9,093 bases of DNA from an uncultured Oscillospiraceae bacterium (GCA_900546265.1 URCA01000071.1:1-9093), one strand, 5' to 3'; shown: positions 1 through 6,349, counted from the stretch's first letter. Numbers and translations: made by a program. Notes: generated by a model from the sequence alone, not told the origin.

Positions 1-288
1 TTTTTGTAGGGGCCACCGCTTCGCGCTGTCCCCTACATGCTTAAGCATAGCAAAAGTGGGGAAAATCATTCGATTTTCCCCACTTTTGACGCCTGCGGGC
101 GGGTCGATTGTCGTCGGACGCGAACGTCCGACAGCCGAGGAGGGAACCCTGACGTGTTCCCAGCACGACGCGCACGTCGTGCCGCACACATCCCCCTCCC
201 TCCGATAGACTTTTTCGACAGCCTCGGGCGAGCGATGCTCGCCTCTACAGGAAGGCGTCGAATTGGACAGACAGGCCCTGCCAGGGGC
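1..288. repeat. Hairpin-dense intergenic region downstream of pdxT
   Basis: No convincing gene is visible here. The region instead holds a run of inverted repeats. TGTAGGGG at 5-12 pairs with CCCCTACA at 30-37. ATGCTTAAGCAT at 37-48 is a perfect palindrome. A perfect 17-bp stem spans 51-88. GTCGGACG at 113-120 pairs with CGTCCGAC at 125-132, GGGAAC at 142-147 with GTTCCC at 156-161, GCACGACG at 163-170 with CGTCGTGC at 175-182, and GGCGAGC at 227-233 with GCTCGCC at 237-243. A weaker pair, AGGCCC/GGGCCT (273-290), overlaps the pdxT stop. No T-run follows the stem nearest pdxT, so the pdxT terminator is not obvious. Palindrome clusters like this are often dispersed non-coding elements in Clostridia; calling it one is inference. 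Confidence 0.7.
51..88. repeat. Perfect 17-bp inverted repeat with 4-nt loop
   Basis: CAAAAGTGGGGAAAATC at 51-67 is followed by the loop ATTC (68-71) and the exact reverse complement at 72-88. On either strand the transcript would fold into a long perfect hairpin. The A and T tracts lie inside the stem, so this is not a classic intrinsic terminator, although it could slow or stop polymerase and protect 3' ends. It is the strongest of the inverted repeats at the left edge. Confidence 0.85.
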
Positions 289-858
289 CTACCGCTTGGC
301 CATGGCCAAGAAGGCCTGATGCACCGCCGGGTTGCCCGACAGCTCGGGGTGGAAGGCCACGCCGATTTGATTTTGATACCGCACCCCGACGGGGCGGCCG
401 TCCAGGGAGGCGAAAACCTGCGCCCCCTCCCCCACCCGGATGATACCGGGGGCGCGGATGAAGACCAGCGGGTAGGCGCCGACGTCCGCCACCTCGCCCA
501 TAGCGGTGAAGCTGCCCAGCTGCCGGCCATAGACGTTGCGGCTCACGGCGGCGGGCAGGGTGGCGAGATGGGGGGCCTCCCCGCCCGGCAGCTCCTCGGC
601 CAGGAGAATGAGGCCCGCGCAGGTGCCCAGCACCGGCAGGCCCTGCCGGATCCGCTCCCGCAGCGGCTCCAGCAGCTCCAAATCCCGCAGCAGGGCGCCC
701 ATCACCGTGCTTTCCCCGCCGGGGAGAATCAGGCCGTCGAAGGGGGCGGCGATGTCCTCCCGGTTCCGAATTTCAAAGCAAGAAACGCCGAGGGAGCGCA
801 GCATATGCTCGTGCTCGATAAACGCGCCCTGCACCGCCAATACGCCGATGCGCATCAT
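289..858 (-). CDS. pdxT: PLP synthase glutaminase subunit PdxT
   Basis: This is the glutamine amidotransferase subunit of the cytosolic PdxST complex. It hydrolyses glutamine and channels ammonia to PdxS for PLP synthesis. The 189-residue protein has the usual family length. Visible class I amidotransferase-like features are the N-terminal RIGVLAVQGAF strand, the oxyanion-region motif GGEST (47-51), the nucleophile Cys80 in LGTCAGL, and the His170/Glu172 pair in AFHPELS, completing a Cys-His-Glu triad. The ATG at 858 overlaps the pdxS stop as ATGA and has a GGAG sequence 8 nt upstream. A second ATG at 855 is in frame directly after it and cannot be excluded. The overlap implies translational coupling to pdxS. 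The gene looks complete and functional. Confidence 0.97.
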   Translation of the reverse strand: MMRIGVLAVQGAFIEHEHMLRSLGVSCFEIRNREDIAAPFDGLILPGGESTVMGALLRDLELLEPLRERIRQGLPVLGTCAGLILLAEELPGGEAPHLATLPAAVSRNVYGRQLGSFTAMGEVADVGAYPLVFIRAPGIIRVGEGAQVFASLDGRPVGVRYQNQIGVAFHPELSGNPAVHQAFLAMAKR

Positions 859-1730
859 TTGCCGCGCTCCGCCATGAGGAGGGTGATCTCCTGCTCGTTG
901 ATGCCGACCATGGCCTCGCCCAGATCCTCCGACAGCGCGGCGATGAGCTTGGCGTCGGTGTAGTTGGTGACGGCCCGGACAATGGCGGCGGCCCGCTTCG
1001 CCGGGTTGCCCGACTTGAAGATGCCGGAGCCGACGAACACACCTTCGGCGCCCAGCTGCATCATCAGGGCCGCGTCGGCCGGGGTGGCGACGCCGCCGGC
1101 GGCGAAGTTGACCACCGGGAGCTTTTGATGCTCATGGACGTACCGCACCAGGTCGTAGGGCACCTCCAGCTCCTTGGCGGCGGTATACAGCTCATCCTCC
1201 CGCAGGGCGGCCAGGCGGGCGATTTCGCCGGTCATTTTCCGCATATGGCGCACGGCCTGCACCACGTCGCCGGTGCCTGGCTCCCCTTTGGTGCGGATCA
1301 TGGACGCGCCCTCCGCGATGCGGCGCAGGGCCTCCCCCAAATCCTTCGCCCCGCAGACGAAGGGGACGCGGAAGGCGGTTTTGTCGATGTGATACCGATC
1401 GTCCGCCGGGGAGAGCACCTCGCTCTCGTCCACGCAGTCGATCTCGATGGCCTCGAGCACCTGGGCCTCCGCGAAATGGCCGATGCGGCATTTTGCCATA
1501 ACCGGGATGGACACGGCCTGCTGGATGCCCTTGATCATTTTGGGATCGCTCATGCGGGACACGCCGCCCGCCGCCCGGATATCCGCCGGGATGCGTTCGA
1601 GCGCCATGACCGCGCAGGCACCGGCGGCTTCGGCGATTTTGGCCTGCTCCGGGGTGGTGACATCCATAATGACCCCGCCCTTGAGCATCTGGCAGAATTG
1701 TCTGTTCAGTTCCACGCGATTGTTTTCCAT
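855..1730 (-). CDS. pdxS: PLP synthase lyase subunit PdxS
   Basis: This is the synthase subunit of deoxyxylulose-independent vitamin B6 synthesis. It condenses ribose 5-phosphate, glyceraldehyde 3-phosphate and PdxT-supplied ammonia into PLP, in a (beta/alpha)8 barrel that assembles as a dodecamer. The 291-residue length matches the family. Residues equivalent to the known catalytic ones are present: Asp23 in IMDVTTPEQA, Lys80 in VMAKCRIGHF and Lys148 in RTKGEPGTG, along with the phosphate-binding NFAAGGVATPADAAL and FVGSGIF segments. The start at 1730 gives the family N-terminus MENNRVELN and has AAAGGA 9 nt upstream; the in-frame ATG at 1787 lies upstream of the predicted transcription start and is rejected. 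It is the first gene of the pdxST operon, divergent from pdxR. Confidence 0.98.
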   Translation of the reverse strand: MENNRVELNRQFCQMLKGGVIMDVTTPEQAKIAEAAGACAVMALERIPADIRAAGGVSRMSDPKMIKGIQQAVSIPVMAKCRIGHFAEAQVLEAIEIDCVDESEVLSPADDRYHIDKTAFRVPFVCGAKDLGEALRRIAEGASMIRTKGEPGTGDVVQAVRHMRKMTGEIARLAALREDELYTAAKELEVPYDLVRYVHEHQKLPVVNFAAGGVATPADAALMMQLGAEGVFVGSGIFKSGNPAKRAAAIVRAVTNYTDAKLIAALSEDLGEAMVGINEQEITLLMAERGK

Positions 1731-1756
1731 ACAAATCGGTCCTTTCTGGGGCCGAG

Positions 1757-1768
1757 CCGCCGCGGCGG
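1757..1768. repeat. GC palindrome in the pdxS leader
   Basis: CCGCCGCGGCGG is a perfect 12-bp palindrome in the predicted roughly 50-nt pdxS 5' leader. It leaves no loop, so it would not form a normal RNA hairpin without melting its centre. The leader is GC-rich, in sharp contrast to the AT-rich promoter beside it. I see no riboswitch here; the leader is too short for one. Confidence 0.4.
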
Positions 1769-1787
1769 GCGGACGCGACCCATACAA

Positions 1788-1816
1788 TTTATAACATTTT
1801 CAGTTTATCATTGCAA
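1788..1816 (-). promoter_or_regulatory. pdxST promoter
   Basis: On the minus strand the -35 is TTGCAA (1816-1811), the spacer is 17 bp and the -10 is TATAAA (1793-1788). Transcription would start near 1781, leaving a leader of about 50 nt before the pdxS ATG. The -10 abuts and overlaps one CATACAATT box and the -35 overlaps another, consistent with control by PdxR. Promoter assignment is by consensus only. Confidence 0.7.
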
Positions 1817-1839
1817 TTGTATGGAATCAATCGTATAAT
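1811..1839 (+). promoter_or_regulatory. pdxR promoter
   Basis: The -35 is TTGCAA (1811-1816), the spacer is 17 bp and the -10 is a consensus TATAAT (1834-1839). The predicted start is near 1846, immediately beside a CATACAATT box, so PdxR binding there would be expected to repress its own gene. The -35 hexamer is a palindrome and is the same one used by the opposing pdxST promoter. Confidence 0.75.
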
Positions 1840-1873
1840 TGTCATGCATACAATTTTCTAGGAGGGATGGCGG

Positions 1874-3283
1874 ATGCCGGTCAATTCCTTTGACGATTAC
1901 CCCATGGCGTGGAAGCCGGACAAGGCCCGGCTGGCCGCGCCGTTTTACCAATCCATCGCCGGGGCGCTGGAGGAGGACATCCTGTCGGGGGCACTGCCCG
2001 CCGACACCCGGCTGCCGCCCCAGCGGGAGCTGGCGGATTTTCTGGACGTGAACCTGAGCACCATCACCCGGGCCTACAAGGTCTGCGAGCTCAAGGGGCT
2101 GCTGTACGCGGTGGTGGGGCGGGGCACCTTCGTCGCCCCCAACGCCCGCACCAAGAACCTGCCCTTTCACGAGAAGGCGCCGGAGGCGTTCATCGAGCTG
2201 GGAATGATCGAGCCGTTCTATCAGGTGAACGCCACCATCCTGGAGGCGGCGCGGACGGTGCTGGAGAGGCCGGAGGCCACCCGGCTGCTGGAGTACGGGC
2301 AGGCGGCGGGAAATTCCCACCAGCTGACGGCGGCCGAGGCTTGGCTGCGCCGCTTCCATGTGCAGGCGCGGCCGGACAACCTGCTGATTGCGGCGGGCTC
2401 TCAGAACGCGCTGGCCGTCTCGCTGATTTCCCTGTTCAAGGCGGGGGACAAAATCGCGGTGGATCCCTACACCTATCCCAATTTCATCGGGCTGGCCAGC
2501 TTTCTGCACATCCAGCTGGTGGCGGTGGAGGGGGACGAGGACGGCATGAAGCCGCAGGCGCTGGACACGCTCTGCCGGCAGAGCGGGATAAGCGGGGTGT
2601 ACCTCATGCCGTCGTGCAGCAACCCCATGGGGATTGTCATGCCCATGGAGCGGCGGGAGGCGCTGGCCCGGGTGATTGAGCGGCATGGGCTGATCCTGGT
2701 GGAGGACGACGCTTACGCGTTCCTGCTGCCCCGGGAGTTCCGGCCGCTGGCCGCGGCCATCCCCGACCGGACGGTTTACATCTGCGGCACCTCCAAGTCG
2801 CTGTGCGCCGGGCTGCGGGTGGCGTTCCTGGCGTTTCCCGAGGCGTTCCGCGCCCATCTGGCCTCCGGGGTGACCACCATCAATCTAAAGACCGTGTCCT
2901 TCAACGCGGAGATCATCGCCCAGCTTATCCTGGACGGGCGGGCGGAGGAGATTGTGGAGAGGAAAAAGGCGCTGGCCGCCGAACGGGCCGCGGTGTACCG
3001 GCGGGTGTTCCCCCACGATGACGGGCGGCCCGCGTTTTTCAAGTGGCTGCCCCTGCCGGAAGGGATGGACGGGGATCGCCTCGAGCAGGCGGCGCGGGAG
3101 CGCGGGGTGCACCTGCTCGCCTCCCGCCGGTTCGCGGTGGGGGCCCGGCGGCCGGAGGCGTTCGCGCGCCTGGCCATATCCTCCCCGCAAAGCGAGGAGG
3201 AGCTGAGCCGGGGGCTGCGGACGGTCAAGGAGCTGATCGAGGAGGGGGCCGGGGCGCGGGGAGGCCTGGATATTCTGGTATAA
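1874..3283 (+). CDS. pdxR: MocR-family (GntR-HTH/aminotransferase) regulator PdxR
   Basis: This is a probable PLP-sensing transcription factor for pdxST. Residues about 20-88 form a GntR winged helix (LPADTRLPPQRELADFLDVNLSTITRAYKVCELKGLL...GRGTFV). Residues about 110-465 form a fold-type I aminotransferase domain with AAGSQNAL (173-180), the SNPMG motif (Asn250), VEDDAY (276-281) supplying the Asp/Tyr that hold the cofactor ring, and the expected PLP Schiff-base lysine Lys308 in GTSKSLCAGLR. The 469-residue length is typical of MocR proteins, which have largely lost transaminase activity and use PLP as a signal. The ATG at 1874 has AGGAGG 8 nt upstream; the ATG at 1867 is out of frame and too close to that site. 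Divergence from pdxST supports PdxR over other MocR roles. Confidence 0.92.
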   Translation: MPVNSFDDYPMAWKPDKARLAAPFYQSIAGALEEDILSGALPADTRLPPQRELADFLDVNLSTITRAYKVCELKGLLYAVVGRGTFVAPNARTKNLPFHEKAPEAFIELGMIEPFYQVNATILEAARTVLERPEATRLLEYGQAAGNSHQLTAAEAWLRRFHVQARPDNLLIAAGSQNALAVSLISLFKAGDKIAVDPYTYPNFIGLASFLHIQLVAVEGDEDGMKPQALDTLCRQSGISGVYLMPSCSNPMGIVMPMERREALARVIERHGLILVEDDAYAFLLPREFRPLAAAIPDRTVYICGTSKSLCAGLRVAFLAFPEAFRAHLASGVTTINLKTVSFNAEIIAQLILDGRAEEIVERKKALAAERAAVYRRVFPHDDGRPAFFKWLPLPEGMDGDRLEQAARERGVHLLASRRFAVGARRPEAFARLAISSPQSEEELSRGLRTVKELIEEGAGARGGLDILV

Positions 3284-3328
3284 CCCGAGAAATATGGGGC
3301 TGGCGCGACGGTCGAGCCGCGAAAACAG

Positions 3329-3356
3329 CCGGTTTTCTTGACAGGCCGGAAACCGG
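3329..3356. repeat. Inverted repeat around the -35 of the XRE gene promoter
   Basis: CCGGTTT at 3329-3335 and its exact reverse complement AAACCGG at 3350-3356 are separated by 14 bp that include the TTGACA -35 box. A second small dyad, GAAAAC (3321-3326) with GTTTTC (3332-3337), overlaps the left arm. The arrangement fits a dimeric repressor operator, possibly for autoregulation by the downstream XRE protein. Nothing in the sequence proves who binds. Confidence 0.5.
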
Positions 3357-3367
3357 AAGGCTACAAT
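3338..3367 (+). promoter_or_regulatory. Promoter of the XRE membrane gene
   Basis: A consensus TTGACA (3338-3343), an 18-bp spacer and TACAAT (3362-3367) lie between pdxR and the XRE gene. Transcription would begin near 3374. This rules out the in-frame ATG at 3366 as the start codon, because it lies inside the -10 box. The gene therefore appears to be transcribed independently of pdxR, although no clear pdxR terminator is visible in 3284-3337. Confidence 0.8.
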
Positions 3368-3398
3368 GAGGGCATCCCAAAACGGAAGGACGATCGCC

Positions 3399-4454
3399 AT
3401 GGAAACCACCACCGGTCTGAACAAGCAGACCTTCGCCGCCTTCATCGCCGCCAAGCGCAAGGCGGCCGGTATGACCCAGGAGGAGCTGGCCCGGCAGCTG
3501 TACGTCACCCACACCACCGTTTCCAAATGGGAGCGGGGGCTGTCCTATCCGGACATCGCGCTGGTGCCCGAGGTCTGCCGACTGCTGGGCATCACGGAGC
3601 ACGAGTTTTTCACCGCCTGCGACGATCTGCAGCACCGCCGGCAGAAGCGGGACGCGAAGCATTGGCGGCGGCTGACGCTTATCGGACAGGGCACGCTGTG
3701 CGGCGGGTACGCCGTCGCGCTGCTGACCTGCTTTATCTGCAATCTGGCGGTGGGGCATCGCCTCGACTGGTTCTTTATCGTGCTGACCTCCCTGCTGCTG
3801 GCGTTCAGCCTGACCTCTCTGCCGGTGTTCCTCAAGCGGGAGCGGGCGGTCATCAGCCTGAGCGCCGCGACGGGGAGCCTGCTGCTGCTGATTCTGACCT
3901 GCGGGCTGTACACGGGCGGGGGCTGGCTGGGCGCCGGCTTTTCCATTGTGGCGGCGTGTCTGGCGCTGCCCTGGGGGCTGTACGCCCAGTGGCGGTTCTA
4001 CCCGAAGCACCGGCTGGAGCTGAGCCTGGGAATACTGACCGTGTGGACCTTCGGGCTGCTGGCGGTCATCTGCCTGGTCACGGGCGGGGACTGGCTGCTG
4101 CGGCTGGCCTTCCCCATCACGGCCTTCAGCTACGCCTTTGTGTGGGCGGTGTTCGCGGTGGCCCGGTGGACGCCGGTTAACGGGTGCATCAAAGCGGGGC
4201 TGTTCACGCTGCTGGCCGCGGCGGCGATGCCGGGCGGCACCTGGCTGGCCACCGCGCTGGCGGGGCCGGGGGCGACCGGCATCACCTTTGCCTCCTATTT
4301 CCATTGGGAGGGCGGGCTGCTGCACGACGGCATCGACGGCAGCATCACCGGCAACCGGCTGACCTTCGTCTGCCTGCTGGCGGCGGCGCTGGTACTGCTG
4401 ATCATCGGGCTGGCGGTGGCCGTATCGCGGCGGAAAAGGAACCAATCGGCATGA
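3399..4454 (+). CDS. XRE-type HTH protein with polytopic membrane domain
   Basis: The 351-residue protein begins with a Cro/CI-type helix-turn-helix, residues about 10-75 (FIAAKRKAAGMTQEELARQL...HTTVSKWERGLSYPD...LLGITEHEFF). A basic linker (79-91, HRRQKRDAKHWRR) follows. The rest is hydrophobic, with about eight likely membrane segments near 93-117, 123-144, 150-170, 175-195, 208-228, 232-255, 262-285 and 321-343. Residues 286-320 are a more polar stretch between the last two segments. The start at 3399 has GGAAGGA 8 nt upstream and follows the predicted transcription start. It would be a membrane-anchored DNA-binding protein, a common but poorly characterised clostridial architecture. Signal and targets are unknown; no partner gene is adjacent on the same strand. 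Confidence 0.85.
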   Translation: METTTGLNKQTFAAFIAAKRKAAGMTQEELARQLYVTHTTVSKWERGLSYPDIALVPEVCRLLGITEHEFFTACDDLQHRRQKRDAKHWRRLTLIGQGTLCGGYAVALLTCFICNLAVGHRLDWFFIVLTSLLLAFSLTSLPVFLKRERAVISLSAATGSLLLLILTCGLYTGGGWLGAGFSIVAACLALPWGLYAQWRFYPKHRLELSLGILTVWTFGLLAVICLVTGGDWLLRLAFPITAFSYAFVWAVFAVARWTPVNGCIKAGLFTLLAAAAMPGGTWLATALAGPGATGITFASYFHWEGGLLHDGIDGSITGNRLTFVCLLAAALVLLIIGLAVAVSRRKRNQSA

Positions 4455-4494
4455 AAAAAGCCCGGCGCGTCGGAGAGACGCGCCGGGCCTTTTT
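4454..4494. terminator. Bidirectional intrinsic terminator between convergent genes
   Basis: A perfect 12-bp stem, GCCCGGCGCGTC (4460-4471) with GACGCGCCGGGC (4477-4488), has a 5-nt GGAGA loop. It is flanked by AAAAAA (4454-4459) on the left and C-TTTTT (4489-4494) on the right, so the hairpin is followed by a U-tract on both strands. The A-tract begins in the stop codon of the XRE gene. It should end that gene and the opposing ABC exporter operon. Confidence 0.93.
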
Positions 4495-4509
4495 CATGGG
4501 GCATTCGCG

Positions 4510-4533
4510 GGGCGGCAGGGCAACCGCCCTTTT
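4510..4533 (+). terminator. Possible secondary plus-strand terminator
   Basis: GGGCGG (4510-4515) pairs with CCGCCC (4524-4529) across an 8-nt loop and is followed by TTTT (4530-4533). It could back up the main terminator for plus-strand transcripts before they enter the ABC gene antisense. The short T-run makes this uncertain. Confidence 0.35.
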
Positions 4534-6349
4534 ATCCCGCGGCTTCGAACTGGCTGTTGTACAGGGAGGCGTAGAAGCCCTGCTTTGCTAAGAGCGTTTC
4601 GTGGCTGCCACGCTCGACGATATCGCCGTCCCGCACCACCAGGATGAGATCCGCGCTGCGGATGGTGGAGAGCCGGTGGGCGATGACGAAGCTGGTCTTG
4701 CCCTTCATCAGGCGGGTCATGGCCTTTTGGATCTCCACCTCGGTGCGGGTGTCCACGCTGGAGGTGGCTTCGTCGAGGATCAGGATGGCGGGGTCGGTCA
4801 GCATGGCGCGGGCGATGGTGAGCAGCTGCATCTGGCCCTGAGACAGGTGGGAGGCCTCGCCGGAAATGACGGTGTCGTAGCCCGCCGGCAGGGTGCGGAT
4901 GAAGTGATCGCAGCAGGCGGCCCGGGCGGCGGCCACGATCTCCTCGCGGGTCGCGTCCATCCGGCCGTAGGCGATGTTCTCCGCCACCGTGCCCTCGAAC
5001 AGCCAAGTATCCTGCAGCACCATGCCGATATGGCGGCGCAGCGCGGCCCGCGGCAGGGCGGAGATGTCCTGCCCGTCGACCTCGATCACGCCGCCATTCA
5101 GCTCATAAAACCGCATGAGCAGGTTGATGAGGGTGGTTTTGCCGCCCCCGGTGGGGCCGACGATGGCCACCATGTCGCCCGGGCGCACCTCCAGGTTCAC
5201 GTCCCGCATGAGCAGGCGATCCGGCGTATAGCCGAAGCGGACGCCGCGAAAGGCCACCCGGCCCTCGGTCAGGGGGGCGGGGAGCCCGGCGGGATCCGGC
5301 CGCTCCTCCTCCTCGTCCAGCAGGGCGAACACCCGCTCGGCCCCGGCGATGGCGGCCTGCAGGGAGGTGATGACATAGGAGGCCTGGGTCACCGGCTCGG
5401 AAATCTGATTGACGTACTGCAGAAAGGCCTGCACGCCGCCTAGAGTCATCCCGCCGGCCAGGGCGGACAGCCCGCCCGCCACGGCGACGGCCACGAAGCC
5501 CAGCTGGTTGAGCAGCCGGATGGAGGGGTAGATGGCGAAATCCGCGAACTGGGCCCGCCGGTTGGCCTCGAACTGGGCCTGGTTCAGGGCGGACACCTCC
5601 CCGACGGCCTCCTCCTGCCGGGAGAACACCTTGATCACCCGGTTGCCGGCATACAGCTCCTCCACCTTGGCGCTCAGGGCGCCCATGGCGGCCATATTCT
5701 CCGCGTAGCAGCGCTGGCTCCAGCGGGAGACATATTTGGTGGCCACGGCGCAGACCAGCACCGACACCAGGGTGACGAGGAACAGCAGGGGGCTGAGGAT
5801 CAGCATGATGACGCAGGTGAGCAGAATGGTGAAGGCGGAGGAGATGAGCTGCATCAGCCCCACCTGCATGACGGAGGACACCTTTTCGAGATCGTTGGTG
5901 ATCCGGCTGAGGATATCCCCCGTCTTATGGGAATCGAAGTAGCGCAGGGGCAGGCGGCCCAGCTTGCGGCTGATATCCTGCCGCAGGGACAGGGTCAGCT
6001 CCTCCCCGACGCTGGCGATGACATACTGCTGCACATAGGCGAGCAAAGAGCTGGCCGCCGAGGCCGCCAGCAGGAGCAGCACCGGCAGGAAAAGCGCCCC
6101 GGCCGCCAGGGACAGCTTCTGTTCGGCGGATGCGCCGCCGCGCAGCACGGCGAGAAGGTTATCCAGCGCCATGCCCACCAGCAGGGGGATGGCGGCGTAG
6201 GCCGCGCTGGACAGCAGGGTGGCGGCGGTGACCACCAGCAGCCGGCCCTTCTGCCGGCCAAGGCGGGACAGCAGCAGCCGGACGGTGGCTTTGGTATTCT
6301 GAGGCACATCCTCCATATAGAGGTCGTCCCTCGTCTTATTCTTCTTCAT
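4532..6349 (-). CDS. ABC exporter half-transporter, catalytically intact NBD
   Basis: This is a 605-residue type IV (ABCB-like) half-transporter with a membrane domain over about 25-330 and a nucleotide-binding domain over about 365-600. Membrane segments appear near 36-65, 83-110, 165-205 and 277-300. The NBD has Walker A GPTGGGKT (398-405), Q-loop Gln446, a variant signature LSQGQ (502-506), Walker B ILILDE (522-527) with catalytic Glu527, and H-loop His558 in VIAHRLST. The start at 6349 has GGAGG 8 nt upstream; the in-frame ATG at 6436 lies well inside the preceding gene. The start overlaps the end of that gene by 14 nt, indicating translational coupling and a heterodimeric complex. It is probably a multidrug or lipid/peptide exporter; the substrate cannot be read from sequence. 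Confidence 0.93.
   Translation of the reverse strand: MKKNKTRDDLYMEDVPQNTKATVRLLLSRLGRQKGRLLVVTAATLLSSAAYAAIPLLVGMALDNLLAVLRGGASAEQKLSLAAGALFLPVLLLLAASAASSLLAYVQQYVIASVGEELTLSLRQDISRKLGRLPLRYFDSHKTGDILSRITNDLEKVSSVMQVGLMQLISSAFTILLTCVIMLILSPLLFLVTLVSVLVCAVATKYVSRWSQRCYAENMAAMGALSAKVEELYAGNRVIKVFSRQEEAVGEVSALNQAQFEANRRAQFADFAIYPSIRLLNQLGFVAVAVAGGLSALAGGMTLGGVQAFLQYVNQISEPVTQASYVITSLQAAIAGAERVFALLDEEEERPDPAGLPAPLTEGRVAFRGVRFGYTPDRLLMRDVNLEVRPGDMVAIVGPTGGGKTTLINLLMRFYELNGGVIEVDGQDISALPRAALRRHIGMVLQDTWLFEGTVAENIAYGRMDATREEIVAAARAACCDHFIRTLPAGYDTVISGEASHLSQGQMQLLTIARAMLTDPAILILDEATSSVDTRTEVEIQKAMTRLMKGKTSFVIAHRLSTIRSADLILVVRDGDIVERGSHETLLAKQGFYASLYNSQFEAAG

Larger units (their letters stand above)
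1780..1856. promoter_or_regulatory. Probable PdxR operator: four CATACAATT boxes
   Basis: Three exact copies of CATACAATT occur: 1781-1789 (plus), 1815-1823 (minus) and 1847-1855 (plus). A fourth copy on the minus strand at 1837-1846 has one inserted base (AATTGTCATG). Boxes 3 and 4 abut to form a near-perfect palindrome, AATTGT-C-ATGCAT-ACAATT, over the predicted pdxR start site. Boxes 1 and 2 flank the pdxST promoter. Characterised PdxR proteins bind several short repeated half-sites in mixed orientation near pdx promoters, which this resembles. Assigning these boxes to PdxR is inference from position and repetition. Confidence 0.7.

Noticed and set aside
37..963. A 308-codon plus-strand open frame beginning in the hairpin region and running over pdxT
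   Set aside because: Most of it is antisense to pdxT and pdxS, and its N-terminal part is a translation of the palindromic repeats. There is no ribosome binding site, and composition is as expected from a shadow frame in GC-rich DNA.
1731..1781. A PLP or other riboswitch in the pdxS leader
   Set aside because: The predicted leader is only about 50 nt, has no recognisable aptamer and no terminator/antiterminator pair. Control by PdxR explains the arrangement.
1731..1787. N-terminal extension of PdxS from the ATG at 1787
   Set aside because: That ATG lies upstream of the predicted transcription start near 1781. The ATG at 1730 has a good ribosome binding site and gives the family N-terminus.
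1125..1838. A 237-codon plus-strand open frame antisense to pdxS that runs through the divergent promoter
   Set aside because: It mirrors pdxS and would cross the divergent promoter region. It has no recognisable motif.
3366..3398. Upstream start for the XRE protein at 3366
   Set aside because: The ATG overlaps the TACAAT -10 box and so would not be transcribed. The ATG at 3399 has GGAAGGA at good spacing.
3225..4445. A 406-codon minus-strand open frame antisense to the XRE gene
   Set aside because: It is very rich in Gln, Arg, Pro and Gly, has no domain, and lies opposite a gene with a clear promoter, ribosome binding site and HTH domain.
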